From Salinihabitans flavidus (lineage in GTDB: Bacteria; Pseudomonadota; Alphaproteobacteria; Rhodobacterales; Rhodobacteraceae): a stretch of DNA of 64,000 nt. The translations under genes were made by a program, and so were the position numbers. Below, piece after piece: positions 28,134 through 37,771 of this stretch (positions are counted from its first letter, which is position 1; the number at the start of each line of letters is the position of its first letter). The notes under the pieces are model-generated. The model was not told the origin of the DNA and did not search any database. It saw only the letters and a list, made by a program, of their open reading frames with translations. The stretch is from assembly GCF_900110425.1 (NCBI RefSeq), contig NZ_FODS01000017.1, forward strand, positions 28,364-92,363, in the 5' to 3' direction.

Positions 28134-29273
28134 TTATCCTTCTCGAATGGAACGGGCGACAGGGTAGTGTGACAGAAAGCGCGCGCGCAGGATCAGAACC
28201 CAGACCACCACGGCCAGAAGCTGATGCAGGATCGCGAGTTGCCACGGCGCGATATAAAGCACCGTTACGATGCCCAACACGACCTGCGCCACCAGCGCCG
28301 CCAACATGGCGTTGAACGCGGACCGCGTGACCGCATGCGCGGAATGGCGCCCGCGCAGCCAGACCACCACCGCGAAGATCAGCAGCAGATACCCCCAGAC
28401 CCGATGAATGAACTGCACGAGCCCCGGATTTTCGAAGAAGTTGCTCCAAAGCGGTGACAATCCGAACATGTCGGGCGGCAACACCCCCCCCGCCATAAGC
28501 GGCCAGTCGGTGAAGGTCCGGCCCGCGTCGATCCCCGCCACCAGCGCACCAAGCAGGATTTGCACGAAGGACGCGTGCAAAAGCCCGGTGGAGAGCGAAA
28601 AGAGTTTCCCCTCACGCCCGCGCCGCGCCTGCATCAGATCTCGCTCCGGCCTGCCAAGCAGAAACACATACCAGGCAATGAAGCCCAGGATCACGAAGGC
28701 CAGCCCCAGATGCACCGCCAGTCGATAGGACGCCACGCTCAACCGCCCGTCCCCCAGCCCCGAGGACACCATCCACCAGCCCACGGCTCCCTGCACCCCG
28801 CCAAGCGCCCCGATGAGGAACAGCCGGCCATGCCAGCCCGGCGGCACCCGCCGCGCCACCGCAAAGCCGAGGTATCCGAAAAGCCAGACAAAACCGATCA
28901 CCCGGCCCAGTTGCCGGTGCCCCCACTCCCACCAGTAGATCGTCTTGAAATCCTCAAGACCCATCCAGTGGTTCTGCTCCGTGAACTGCGGGATTGTCTG
29001 ATACTTGGCGAATTCCGCTTCCCATTCGGCTTGCGACAGGGGCGGGATGGCACCAGTCACCGGCCTCCATTCGGTGATCGACAGCCCGCTATCGGTCAAC
29101 CGGGTCAGCCCGCCCACCACGATCATCGTCACCACGAGCGCGAACAGCACCATGAGCCACACCCGCACGCCGCGCCGGGCCCCCTTCGGCCGCTTGTCGA
29201 TCAGGCCCGATTGCGGCCCCGGTTTGGCAGGTGTTCCGCCCACCTCCTCAAAGATACTGCGCTTGTTGCTCAT
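28134..29273 (-). CDS. ctaA: Heme A synthase (COX15/CtaA)
   Basis: Membrane monooxygenase that converts heme O to heme A for aa3-type oxidase. The 379-residue protein has about eight membrane segments, with conserved histidines in EQNHWMGLEDFKTIYWWEWG and in QFIHRVWGY. The start at 29273 (MSNKRSIFEE) fits the family; upstream frame is not homologous. It works with ctaB (51.3 kb in this window), which makes the heme O substrate, although the two genes are 22 kb apart. Confidence 0.96.
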   Translation of the reverse strand: MSNKRSIFEEVGGTPAKPGPQSGLIDKRPKGARRGVRVWLMVLFALVVTMIVVGGLTRLTDSGLSITEWRPVTGAIPPLSQAEWEAEFAKYQTIPQFTEQNHWMGLEDFKTIYWWEWGHRQLGRVIGFVWLFGYLGFAVARRVPPGWHGRLFLIGALGGVQGAVGWWMVSSGLGDGRLSVASYRLAVHLGLAFVILGFIAWYVFLLGRPERDLMQARRGREGKLFSLSTGLLHASFVQILLGALVAGIDAGRTFTDWPLMAGGVLPPDMFGLSPLWSNFFENPGLVQFIHRVWGYLLLIFAVVVWLRGRHSAHAVTRSAFNAMLAALVAQVVLGIVTVLYIAPWQLAILHQLLAVVVWVLILRARFLSHYPVARSIREG

Positions 29274-29331
29274 GTTCGCTTTCCTCACGTTGGACCGAAG
29301 AGTAGGGCGCACCCCGTGGCGCTTCAAGCGG

Positions 29332-30075
29332 TTAGCCCCGGTCTTTCCAACGCACCATTTGACGCAGGATGCCATGCAGCATCTGCACATCGGCGCGTGT
29401 GAGCGGCATGCGCGACCACAGGTTGCGCAGGTTCATCTTCATCCCCTCGGCCTTCGTCGGCGGGAAAAAGAAACCCGCCTCGTCCAGCCGCTCTTCGTAG
29501 TGCTGGGCGAGCTTGTCCATCTCGACGTGGCTGGCCCATTCCGTTTTGGCCATCTCCATCGTCTCCGGCGGCGCCATGCTGGTCCGGCGGCGCCATTCAT
29601 AAGCAGTCAGAAGAACGCATTGCGCCAGATTGAGAGAGGCGAATTCCGGGTTCACCGGCACGTTGATGATCGCATTGGCCCGGGCAATGTCGTCGTTTTC
29701 AAGCCCCGCGCGCTCCGGCCCGAACAAAACCGCGACCCGCCCCCCGGCGGCGATCTTGTCCTGCGCCAGTTCCATCGCGCGCTCGGGCGTGACCACGGGT
29801 TTCGTTAATCCACGCGCCCGCGCCGTCGTGGCAAAGACATAGGTGCAATCCTCCAGCGCCTCGGCCGTGGTGGCGCAGAGCCTTGCCTCGTCGAGTAGTC
29901 GCCCCGCCCCGCTGGCCATCGCCACGGCCTTCGAATTAGGCCAGCCGTCGCGCGGGGCAACCACGCGCATCCGATCGAGCCCGAAATTCCACATCGCACG
30001 CGCCGCACCGCCGATATTCTCCCCCATCTGGGGGCGCACCAGAACGAAGGCGGGCTGGGGGCTGGGGTCGGACAT
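29332..30075 (-). CDS. trmJ: tRNA (Cm32/Um32) 2'-O-methyltransferase TrmJ-like
   Basis: SPOUT-class RNA methyltransferase of 247 residues. It has the opening FVLVRPQMGENIGGAARAM with the conserved Asn and Arg, and the knot-forming VLFGPERAGLENDDIARAN and NPEFASLNLAQCVLL motifs that bind SAM. TrmJ methylates the 2'-OH at position 32 of tRNA anticodon loops; specificity here is by family. The ATG at 30075 is clear. It lies 58 bases upstream of ctaA on the same strand. Confidence 0.92.
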   Translation of the reverse strand: MSDPSPQPAFVLVRPQMGENIGGAARAMWNFGLDRMRVVAPRDGWPNSKAVAMASGAGRLLDEARLCATTAEALEDCTYVFATTARARGLTKPVVTPERAMELAQDKIAAGGRVAVLFGPERAGLENDDIARANAIINVPVNPEFASLNLAQCVLLTAYEWRRRTSMAPPETMEMAKTEWASHVEMDKLAQHYEERLDEAGFFFPPTKAEGMKMNLRNLWSRMPLTRADVQMLHGILRQMVRWKDRG

Positions 30076-30249
30076 GGTATCCTCTGCATCCGGGGCGAAC
30101 GCACCGCTGATAGCCCCACCCCGCCGGCATGACAAGCCGAGGGCACAAACCACGCTCGCAATCCACCGCCCGGCCCGCCGCCAGCGTAGCCAAGACGGTT
30201 TATCCGCGATATAGGGGCACGACTCACGGCAAGAAGACGGAGCCCGCAA

Positions 30250-30870
30250 ATGGCCGATCCCGAGCACCCGCAGATCTACCTCGTCACGCCGCCAGAGATC
30301 GAGCTCAGCCGCTTTCCCGACACGCTGGCAAGGGTGCTCGACAGCACCGAGATTGCCTGCGTTCGGCTGGCGCTGGCCACCCGCGACGAGGATCATGTTT
30401 CCCGCACGGCGGACGCGCTGCGCGAGGTGACGCATGCCCGCGACGTCGCCCTTGTCATCTCCGAACACCTGATCCTTGCGGAACGGCTCGGTCTCGACGG
30501 GGTGCATCTGACAGATGGTGCGCGCTCTGTCCGCAAGTCGCGCAAGGCCCTTGGCGACGATGCCATCGTCGGCGCCTTCTGCGGCGCTTCCCGTCACGAT
30601 GGGCTCAGCGCGGGCGAGGCCGGGGCCGACTACGTCAGCTTCGGACCCGTGGGCCGGACACCGCTCGGCGATGGCGAAGTGGCCGAGAGCGATCTGTTTG
30701 CGTGGTGGTCGGATGTCGTCGAGATCCCGGTTGTGGCCGAGGGCGCGCTGGATGAAGAGTCGCTGCGTCGCCTTGCCCCGATCACCGATTTCTTCGCCAT
30801 CGGAGAAGAAATCTGGCGGGCCGACGATCCGATCACCCGTCTGGCAGAGCTTCGCGCGACCTTCATCTGA
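30250..30870 (+). CDS. ThiE-like thiamine phosphate synthase family protein
   Basis: TIM-barrel protein of 206 residues. ThiE-like features are LAERLGLDGVHLTDG, the AFCGASRHDGLSAGEAGADYV region with its YVSFGPVGRTP, and the final helix. The loop that normally reads TPTK in ThiE reads RTPLGDG here, so the usual lysine is not evident. The protein may be a diverged thiamine phosphate synthase or an enzyme with another phosphate substrate. No other thiamine genes or TPP riboswitch were seen. It precedes yebC on the same strand with a 104-base gap. Confidence 0.75.
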   Translation: MADPEHPQIYLVTPPEIELSRFPDTLARVLDSTEIACVRLALATRDEDHVSRTADALREVTHARDVALVISEHLILAERLGLDGVHLTDGARSVRKSRKALGDDAIVGAFCGASRHDGLSAGEAGADYVSFGPVGRTPLGDGEVAESDLFAWWSDVVEIPVVAEGALDEESLRRLAPITDFFAIGEEIWRADDPITRLAELRATFI

Positions 30871-30974
30871 GGCGTTCGGCGCCGGATTGTCCGTTCGCTC
30901 AGCGGCGGCTTGCAGCCCCCTGTCGGCTTGGTCTATAGGGTGTCGAAACTCGGAACATATCAGGGCGAGGACGC

Positions 30975-31715
30975 ATGGCCGGCCATTCCAAATGGGCAAA
31001 TATCCAGCATCGCAAGGGGCGTCAGGATGCCGCGCGATCAAAGCTTTTCTCCAAGCTGTCCAAGGAGATTACCGTAGCGGCCAAGATGGGCGATCCCGAC
31101 CCGGAGAAGAATCCGCGGCTTCGTCTGGCCGTCAAGGATGCCAAGTCGAATTCCGTTCCCAAGGACGTGATCGAACGCGCGATCAAGAAATCGCAGGGCG
31201 GGGACGCGGACGACTATGAGGAGATCCGCTACGAGGGGTATGGCCCGAACGGGGTCGCTGTGATTGTCGAGGCGATGACCGACAACCGCAACCGCACCGC
31301 GTCGAACGTGCGTTCCACCTTTACCAAAAATGGCGGCAACCTCGGGGAGACCGGCTCTGTCGCGTTCATGTTCGAGCGCAAGGGCGAAGTGACCTACCCC
31401 GCTGATGCGGGCGATGCCGATACGATAATGATGGCCGCGATCGAGGCGGGCGCGGAGGATGTCGAAAGCTCGGACGACGGGCATGTGATCTGGTGCGCCG
31501 ATACCGAACTGAACGACGTGTCCAATGCGCTCGAGGCCGAATTGGGGGAGTCCGAGTCCACCCGTCTGGTGTGGAGACCGACAAACACGACAGAACTCGA
31601 TCTGGAGGACATGCAAAAGCTGATGAAGCTGATCGACGCGCTGGAAGACGACGATGACGTGCAGCGCGTGACGACAAACTTCGACGCCTCCGACGAGGTG
31701 ATGGCGCAGCTTTGA
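30975..31715 (+). CDS. yebC: YebC/PmpR family protein
   Basis: 246-residue member of the YebC family, identified by [20 protein letters not shown] at the start and by [23 protein letters not shown]. The family is described as DNA-binding regulators (PmpR) and more recently linked to translation of difficult sequences. It is cytoplasmic and three-domain. It converges with aroB with only 12 bases between stops. Confidence 0.96.
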   Translation: MAGHSKWANIQHRKGRQDAARSKLFSKLSKEITVAAKMGDPDPEKNPRLRLAVKDAKSNSVPKDVIERAIKKSQGGDADDYEEIRYEGYGPNGVAVIVEAMTDNRNRTASNVRSTFTKNGGNLGETGSVAFMFERKGEVTYPADAGDADTIMMAAIEAGAEDVESSDDGHVIWCADTELNDVSNALEAELGESESTRLVWRPTNTTELDLEDMQKLMKLIDALEDDDDVQRVTTNFDASDEVMAQL

Positions 31716-31727
31716 TCGCAGGGGCGC

Positions 31728-32843
31728 TCAGCCCCGCGTCGCCAGCGCCTCCTGCAACATCTCGCGCACGGTATCGGTGGGCACATCCGAGGTGATGAAG
31801 GCCTGCCCGATCCCGCGCGCGAGGATGAAACGAAGCCGTCCGTCCACCACCTTCTTGTCCTGCGCCATCAGATCCAGAAGCGCGTCGGCATCCGGCAAAT
31901 CACCCGGAATATCCGCGAGATCGACCTTCATGCCCATATCGCGCAGATGCGCGCGCACACGGCCCGGCTCTTCTTGCGGACAAAGCCCCAGCCGCGCCGA
32001 AAGCTCGAACGCCAGCGCGCATCCGATCGCCACGCCTTCCCCGTGCAGGAGCCGGCCGGAATATCCGGTCGCGGCCTCAAGCGCGTGACAGAAGGTGTGC
32101 CCGAGGTTGAGCAGCGCGCGATCGCCCTGTTCGGTCTCGTCGCGCGCGACGATTTCCGCCTTCATCTCGCAGGCACGTTTCACCGCGGCGATGCGCGCCG
32201 GCGCGTCCCCGGCGGCAAGGGCGGGCCCGTGCCTTTCGAGCCACTCGAAAAACGCCGCGTCCCCCAGAAGCCCGTATTTCACCACCTCGCCATAGCCGGC
32301 AAGGAAATCGCGCGGCGGGAGCGTGCCAAGCACATCGGTATCGGCGAGCACCAGCGCGGGCTGATGAAAGGCGCCGATCAGGTTCTTGCCCTGCGGCGCG
32401 TTGATCCCGGTCTTACCCCCAACGGAGCTGTCCACCTGCGCCAGAAGCGATGTCGGGATCTGCACGAATCCCACGCCCCGGCGCAACACGGCCGCGGCAA
32501 AGCCGGTCAGATCCCCGATCACCCCGCCGCCGAAGGCCACGACCAGATCGCGGCGTTCAACCTTCTGATCCAGAAGCCATTCCACCGTGCGCTCGAACTG
32601 CACCCAGCCCTTCGTCGCCTCACCGGGCGGCAGGATCAACGCCTCCATCGACACGCCGCCAGCTGCCAACCCCGCGCGCAGGCCATCGAGATGGGCGGCG
32701 GCGACGTTCTCATCGGTGACAACGGCGACGCGTGGACGCGCGAGGTGCGGGCCGATCAACGCCCCCGCCCGCTCCAGAAGCCCGGGACCGATGTGAATGT
32801 CATAGCTCCGCGCGCCAAGCCCGACGTGAACCGTCTCCATCAT
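31728..32843 (-). CDS. aroB: 3-dehydroquinate synthase
   Basis: Second step of the shikimate pathway, NAD- and metal-dependent cyclisation of DAHP. The 371-residue protein has the NAD-binding and active-site stretch VVAFGGGVIGDLTGFAA, then IPTSLLAQVDSSVGGKTGIN and metal-binding NLGHTFCHALE and LHGEGVAIG. Its start (ATG at 32843) overlaps the aroK stop by four bases, so the aroK-aroB pair is translationally coupled. A second ATG immediately follows. Confidence 0.98.
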   Translation of the reverse strand: MMETVHVGLGARSYDIHIGPGLLERAGALIGPHLARPRVAVVTDENVAAAHLDGLRAGLAAGGVSMEALILPPGEATKGWVQFERTVEWLLDQKVERRDLVVAFGGGVIGDLTGFAAAVLRRGVGFVQIPTSLLAQVDSSVGGKTGINAPQGKNLIGAFHQPALVLADTDVLGTLPPRDFLAGYGEVVKYGLLGDAAFFEWLERHGPALAAGDAPARIAAVKRACEMKAEIVARDETEQGDRALLNLGHTFCHALEAATGYSGRLLHGEGVAIGCALAFELSARLGLCPQEEPGRVRAHLRDMGMKVDLADIPGDLPDADALLDLMAQDKKVVDGRLRFILARGIGQAFITSDVPTDTVREMLQEALATRG

Positions 32844-33382
32844 TGCACCGCCTCCAGAACATCGGGTCTTGTGCGCAGCGCCGCGATCACCGCGTCGGTC
32901 ATGCGCTCGATTGAAAAGGCCGGATCGGCCTGCACACGAAGATCGGCAAGCGCATAGATCGGCACGCGCTCCTCGTAAATCGCCTTGAGCGTGGCATAGG
33001 GGGCTCTGGTTTGCAGCAAGGGCCGCGTTCCCTTGTGGCGCACACGTTGCCAGAGCAGGTCGAGATCGGCATCGAGCCAGACCGCCACGCCCTTTTCGGT
33101 GATGGCGCGGCGGTTTTCGCGGCACAGATAGGCCCCCCCACCCGTGCTCAGCACACCATGCCCGGCGTCGAGCAGCCGCGCGATCACCTGGCTTTCCTTG
33201 CGCCGAAAAAACGCCTCCCCGTCGCGGGCGAATATTTCGGCGATGGTCATGTTGGCGGCGCTTTCGATCTCAGCGTCCGAATCGAGGAACGGCACACCGA
33301 GCCGCGCGGCAAGTGACCGGCCCACGGCCGTCTTGCCAGCGCCCATCATGCCCACCATCACAACCGTCTTTTTCAGCCTCAC
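32840..33382 (-). CDS. aroK: Shikimate kinase
   Basis: Phosphorylates shikimate at the 3-OH. The 180-residue protein has the P-loop GMMGAGKTAVG (11-21), the shikimate-binding DSDAEIE, and GVLSTGGGAY. It is the first gene of the coupled aroK-aroB pair and is divergent from the small membrane protein gene at 33525. Confidence 0.97.
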   Translation of the reverse strand: MRLKKTVVMVGMMGAGKTAVGRSLAARLGVPFLDSDAEIESAANMTIAEIFARDGEAFFRRKESQVIARLLDAGHGVLSTGGGAYLCRENRRAITEKGVAVWLDADLDLLWQRVRHKGTRPLLQTRAPYATLKAIYEERVPIYALADLRVQADPAFSIERMTDAVIAALRTRPDVLEAVQ

Positions 33383-33524
33383 GCAGGTCTCCGCTTCCGT
33401 CTCGTCCTCTGCCGGAAAAAATCCGGGCGGAATTTCGCCTCAGGCCATTGAATGACGTGAACTTGAGCAAAAGACCATATATAAACCAAAAGAAAACGGG
33501 CAGGCACATCATCGGGGAAATCTC

Positions 33525-33674
33525 ATGGGCAGAGTGTTCCGGACACTAGTCTATCTCATCGTTATCGCGGCCGTCGGGCTTGTGGGCTATGCCTATCTCG
33601 GTCCGATTTTCGGTGCCGACTTCACCGCCCCCAGCGAGGAAATCCGGGTGCCGATGACGCTCGATGCCGAATAA
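33525..33674 (+). CDS. Small single-pass membrane protein, 49 residues
   Basis: A short frame reading MGRVFRTLVYLIVIAAVGLV, continuing GYAYLGPIFGADF and ending RVPMTLDAE. One hydrophobic segment spans about residues 7-27, and a short tail follows that would lie in the periplasm. A GGGGAAA Shine-Dalgarno-like sequence precedes the ATG. It overlaps the start of the next gene by 11 bases (33664-33674), so the two are probably coupled. No function is known to me. It is divergent from aroK. Confidence 0.7.
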   Translation: MGRVFRTLVYLIVIAAVGLVGYAYLGPIFGADFTAPSEEIRVPMTLDAE

Positions 33675-35175
33675 GGGCGCATATCTTGCCACGGTGCTGG
33701 CGATTCTGGCCGGACAGGCCGGCGCGCAAACCCCGCTGAGCGCGATCGACTGGCTGTCGACCACACCGACGGTCACGCTCGACATGGACACCGCACCGGG
33801 GGAGCCGCCCGTCGCCGAAAGCGCGACGTCCCCGGAGATTTCCGTCGGCAAGCTGGGCGAGGCGCGGCGCGATGCGGTGGGGCTTTTACCAGCGAGCGTG
33901 ACCGGGCTTCCGGCGACGCTCTGGCAGTCCAGCCGGGCGGAGATGCTGGCGCGGCTCATTGCCGAGCAGCGGGTCAGCGACCTGCCCGCGATGCAGGCGC
34001 TGCTTTATACGCTCCTGCTGGCAGAGGCGAACCCGCCGCTGGGTGGATCCGGAGATCAGCTTCTGCTGGCGCGGATCGACAAGCTGGTTGATCTCGGGGC
34101 ACTGGAACAGGCCAACGCGCTACTGGAACGAGCCGGCGCCGACACGCCCGCGCTTTTCGCACGCTGGTTCGATGTAACGCTTCTGATGGGACAAGAGGAC
34201 ACCGCCTGTGACGCGCTTCTGCGGGCACCGCATCTGGCACCCGGCTATGCGGCGCGCATCTTCTGCACCGCGCGGTCGGGCGATTGGCAGACGGCGGCAC
34301 TCACGCTCGGCACGGCCAACGCGCTCGGGCTGCTGAGCAAGGAGGAAGACGCGCTCTTGCTGCGCTTTCTCGACCCTGAAGTCATTGGCCAAGAACCGAT
34401 CCTCGTCGCTGCACGCAAGCCCTCGCCGCTTCTCTTTCGACTTTATGAGGCGGTCGGCGAAAGCCGGCCCACGACTCTTCTGCCGCGTGCCTTCGCCCAT
34501 GCCGACCTGCGCGACACGGCGGGCTGGAAGGCGCAGCTTGAGGCGGCGGAGCGCCTGGCGCGAACGGGGGCCCTGCCCGGCAACCACCTTCTGGGGCTCT
34601 ACACGGAACGCGAGCCGGCGGCTTCCGGCATGATTTGGGAGCGGGTGACGGCGGTGCAGAATTTTGACGCGGCGATGCGCTCTGGCGATGAGGGCGCTAT
34701 TGCGGACACGATCATTCCCGCGTGGGAGGCGATGCGCGCCGCGCGGCTCGAGGTGCCCTTTGCGGGTCTCTATGCCTCCGATCTTCTGTCCATGACGCTC
34801 AGCGGTCCGGCGCAGGACATCGCGCGGCGAATCGTAATGCTCTCGCCGCGCTATGAAGCCGCGGCAGAGCGCGGCCCGGCTGACATGCTTGCCGGGCTTG
34901 CCAGAGGCAGCCCGCCGCGCACCCCGTCAGAACAGACAGCGCGCGCCATCGCGGATGCGTTTCACGGCGCGGGCGTGCCGCAGGAGCTTTCCGCCAAACT
35001 CGCGCGCGGGCAACTCGGTGAAGTCATTCTGCGTGCCATGCAGCTTTACACCCGTGGGGCCGCGGGCGATCCGGAGGCTTTGACCAAGGCGCTGGCGAGT
35101 CTCCGGGCTCTGGGGCTTGAGGATACCGCCCGCCGCGCCGCGCTTCAGGTGCTGCTTCTGGAGCGGCGGATATGA
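33664..35175 (+). CDS. Exported helical protein of unknown function
   Basis: 503 residues with an N-terminal signal peptide (LATVLAILAGQAGA, likely cut before QT near residue 22). The rest is rich in Ala and Leu and looks like a long alpha-helical repeat or solenoid, without a motif I can name. It lies between a 49-residue membrane protein and xerD, overlapping both (11 bases upstream, 4 bases downstream). That makes a tight three-gene unit. Its location should be periplasmic. No functional link to XerD is known. Confidence 0.8.
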   Translation: MPNKGAYLATVLAILAGQAGAQTPLSAIDWLSTTPTVTLDMDTAPGEPPVAESATSPEISVGKLGEARRDAVGLLPASVTGLPATLWQSSRAEMLARLIAEQRVSDLPAMQALLYTLLLAEANPPLGGSGDQLLLARIDKLVDLGALEQANALLERAGADTPALFARWFDVTLLMGQEDTACDALLRAPHLAPGYAARIFCTARSGDWQTAALTLGTANALGLLSKEEDALLLRFLDPEVIGQEPILVAARKPSPLLFRLYEAVGESRPTTLLPRAFAHADLRDTAGWKAQLEAAERLARTGALPGNHLLGLYTEREPAASGMIWERVTAVQNFDAAMRSGDEGAIADTIIPAWEAMRAARLEVPFAGLYASDLLSMTLSGPAQDIARRIVMLSPRYEAAAERGPADMLAGLARGSPPRTPSEQTARAIADAFHGAGVPQELSAKLARGQLGEVILRAMQLYTRGAAGDPEALTKALASLRALGLEDTARRAALQVLLLERRI

Positions 35176-36119
35176 CCGGGGCGGCGCGCTGGATCGCCAC
35201 ATTTCTTGAGGCGCAGGCCGCCGAACAGGGCGCGACCAGAAACACCCAGATGGCCTATGCGCGCGATCTTCAGGATTTCGGAGAGTGGTTGTCCCGGCGC
35301 CCCGGACAGTTCGAAACCGCCGCGCGCGAGGACATCGAGGCCTACCTCGTGCACTGCGAGACGCAGGGATTGGCGCAATCGACGCGGGCCCGGCGCCTAT
35401 CAGCGATCCGGCAGCTTTACCGCTTTGCCTTCGAGGAAGGCTGGCGCGAGGACAATCCGGCCATTCGCATCCACGGGCCGGGCCGAAACCGCCGCCTGCC
35501 CGGAACGCTTGATATCGCGGAAGTGGACCGCCTGCTCGACGCGGCGCGCCGGTCGGGGCGGGCGGAGCAGGATCGCGCGCGCAATACATGCCTGATCGAG
35601 CTGCTCTATGCCACGGGAATGCGGGTCAGTGAGCTTGTCTCGCTTCCCGTGTCCGCGGCGCGGGGCGATCCCAACATGCTTCTGATCCTCGGCAAGGGCG
35701 GACGGGAGCGGATGGTCCCCCTCTCGCCGCCCGCGCGGGGCGCTCTGGCCGAATGGCTCACGTATCGTGACGCCGCCGAGGATGCCGCGCGCGCGAAGGG
35801 CAAGGCCCCCTCGACCTTCCTGTTTCCATCGCGCGGCAAGCTGGGCCATCTCACGCGGCACCGTTTCTACCTTCTGATCAAGGAGTTGGCGGTGGCGGGC
35901 GGCCTCTCTCCGTCCAAGGTCACGCCGCATACGCTGCGCCACGCCTTTGCCACGCATCTGTTGGCCAATGGCGCCGATCTGCGGGCGATCCAGACCCTTC
36001 TGGGCCATGCCGATATTGCCACGACCGAAATCTATACCCATGTGCTCGACGAGCGGTTGTCCGATCTGGTGCTGGAGCATCATCCGCTGGCGCGAGACGC
36101 ACCGCCGGACGAGCCGTGA
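35172..36119 (+). CDS. xerD: Tyrosine recombinase XerD
   Basis: Chromosome dimer resolution recombinase acting at dif with XerC and FtsK. The 315-residue protein has the N-terminal SAM-like core-binding domain and all catalytic residues: Arg151 (TGMRVSEL), Lys175 (GKGGRER), His253 and Arg256 (TPHTLRHAFATHLL), His279 (LLGHADI) and the nucleophile Tyr288 (TEIYTHV). Assignment to XerD over XerC rests on these motifs and on position next to aroK in related genomes. The gene overlaps the preceding stop by 4 bases. Confidence 0.92.
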   Translation: MTGAARWIATFLEAQAAEQGATRNTQMAYARDLQDFGEWLSRRPGQFETAAREDIEAYLVHCETQGLAQSTRARRLSAIRQLYRFAFEEGWREDNPAIRIHGPGRNRRLPGTLDIAEVDRLLDAARRSGRAEQDRARNTCLIELLYATGMRVSELVSLPVSAARGDPNMLLILGKGGRERMVPLSPPARGALAEWLTYRDAAEDAARAKGKAPSTFLFPSRGKLGHLTRHRFYLLIKELAVAGGLSPSKVTPHTLRHAFATHLLANGADLRAIQTLLGHADIATTEIYTHVLDERLSDLVLEHHPLARDAPPDEP

Positions 36120-36188
36120 CCGCACTGTCCCTTGATCGCGCGGCCCTTGCGGCCCATAACGCTTGCGAACAAGAGGACAGGTTATTTC

Positions 36189-37496
36189 ATGGACGCGACA
36201 TCTATGACATTCGACGCCGGGTTCTGGATCAGCATCGGGGCCATCCTTGCGCTGCTGGTGCTGTCGGGGTTTTTCTCGGGCAGTGAGACCGCGCTCACCG
36301 CCGCCTCACGCGGGAAGCTGCGCAGCCAGGCCGACAAGGGCAATCGCGGCGCGGCGCGCGCGCTTGGCATCACCGAGGACAACGAGCGGCTGATCGGCTC
36401 TGTCCTTCTGGGCAACAATCTGGTCAACATCCTCGCCGCCTCACTCGCCACGGCCTTGTTCACAAGACTGTTCGGAGAATCGGGCGTGGCGCTGGCGACC
36501 CTTGTGATGACCGTTCTGGTGCTGGTCTTCGCCGAGGTTCTGCCCAAGACCTATGCCATCACCAACGCCGAGGCGGCCGCCTCGAAAGTGGCCGCCCCGA
36601 TCGCGATGGTTGTGACGGTCTTTGCACCCGTGGTGGGGGTGGTGCGGATGTTCGTGCGCCTTATGTTGCGGGCTTTCGGGGTGCAGACGGACCCTGACAG
36701 CCATATCCTCGCCGTGCGCGAGGAGATCGCCGGCGCGATCCAGCTTGGCCATTCGGAAGGCGTTGTCGAAAAGGAGGACCGCGACCGGATTCTCGGCGCG
36801 CTCGACCTGTCGGAGCGCGCGGTGGAAGAGATCATGCTGCACCGCTCCGGGATAGAGATGGTGGACGCCGACCACGCGCCCGAGGACATCCTCAACCAAT
36901 GCCTCGAGAGCAGCCACACCCGCCTTCCGGTATTCAAAGACGACCCGGAAAACATCATCGGTGTGGTCCATGCCAAGGATCTGCTCCGGGCCATGTATCG
37001 CCAGATCGCCGAGCCCGACGCGACCATGGAAGATCTGAGCGGTTTTCGCATCACCGATGTGGCCAAGAAGCCTTATTTCGTGCCCGAAACCACCTCGCTC
37101 GATGAGCAGATGCGGCAGTTTCTGCGGCGTCGGTCGCATTTCGCGCTGGTGGTGGATGAATACGGATCGCTGCGCGGACTGATCACGCTGGAGGACATCC
37201 TCGAAGAGATCGTGGGCGAGATCACGGACGAATTCGACCCCGACGCCGAACATCCGATCCGCAAGGCAGAGGATGGACAGTATATCGTGGACGGGGCGAT
37301 GACGATCCGTGACCTCAACCGCGCGAGCGAGTGGAACCTGCCCGACGAGGAGGCCAATACCGTGGCCGGGCTGGTGATCCACGAGGCGCAGATGATCCCG
37401 ACCGTGGGGCAGGTCTTCTCGTTCCACGGATTCCGCTTCGAGGTGGTGGCGCGCAAGGACAACCGGATCACGCGTCTGAAAATCCGCCCGCTGTGA
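36189..37496 (+). CDS. CNNM/CorC family membrane protein with CBS domains
   Basis: 435 residues. The N-terminal DUF21 (CNNM) membrane domain comprises residues 1-190, with the conserved LSGFFSGSETALTAASRGKL. It is followed by a paired CBS module (about 210-330, including THTRLPVFKDD and HFALVVDEYGSLRGLIT) and a C-terminal CorC_HlyC domain. The family is associated with magnesium or cobalt efflux and homeostasis. The start at 36189 gives the usual short N-terminus before the first helix. It lies 69 bases downstream of xerD. Confidence 0.93.
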   Translation: MDATSMTFDAGFWISIGAILALLVLSGFFSGSETALTAASRGKLRSQADKGNRGAARALGITEDNERLIGSVLLGNNLVNILAASLATALFTRLFGESGVALATLVMTVLVLVFAEVLPKTYAITNAEAAASKVAAPIAMVVTVFAPVVGVVRMFVRLMLRAFGVQTDPDSHILAVREEIAGAIQLGHSEGVVEKEDRDRILGALDLSERAVEEIMLHRSGIEMVDADHAPEDILNQCLESSHTRLPVFKDDPENIIGVVHAKDLLRAMYRQIAEPDATMEDLSGFRITDVAKKPYFVPETTSLDEQMRQFLRRRSHFALVVDEYGSLRGLITLEDILEEIVGEITDEFDPDAEHPIRKAEDGQYIVDGAMTIRDLNRASEWNLPDEEANTVAGLVIHEAQMIPTVGQVFSFHGFRFEVVARKDNRITRLKIRPL

Positions 37497-37555
37497 ACGG
37501 AGCCGGGACACTTTTGGGCGAATCGGGGTTAACGCCCTGAAATCGTGGAAAAACC

Positions 37556-37599
37556 CGTTTCGGTATCGCGTCGGTATAACGTCGGTATTACGTCGGTGT
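37556..37599 (-). repeat. 11-bp tandem array, copy 3 (four units, minus strand)
   Basis: Read on the minus strand the units are ACACCGACGTA, ATACCGACGTT, ATACCGACGCG and ATACCGAAACG. It is the only array in inverted orientation. It lies between the 3' ends of the CNNM gene and the convergent DHDPS-like gene. GTTAAC sites flank it at 37528-37533 and 37631-37636. Confidence 0.9.
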
Positions 37600-37623
37600 C
37601 GGCAACCGGCGCGCGCGCCCCGT

Positions 37624-37645
37624 GCCCGCCGTTAACGCGGCGGGC
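37624..37645. terminator. GC-rich hairpin, possible terminator
   Basis: GCCCGCC / GGCGGGC stem of 7 bp with an 8-base loop that contains GTTAAC. A weak GTTGCTTT follows on the plus strand. It lies 128 bases after the CNNM gene. Confidence 0.35.
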
Positions 37646-37771
37646 GTTGCTTTACGAGTATTTGCGGAACAGAGAAAGGGAGAGGCGCGCCGGACCCGCA
37701 GCGGCGCGCAGGACGCGGCGGATGAGGTGTTCACCGGACAGGTGCATGTCGGTTTCCCCGACGGGGCCGGG

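Noticed and set aside
37556..37599. CRISPR array or standard iteron origin
   Set aside because: Units are 11 bp with no unique spacers, and no rep gene or DnaA-box cluster is nearby.
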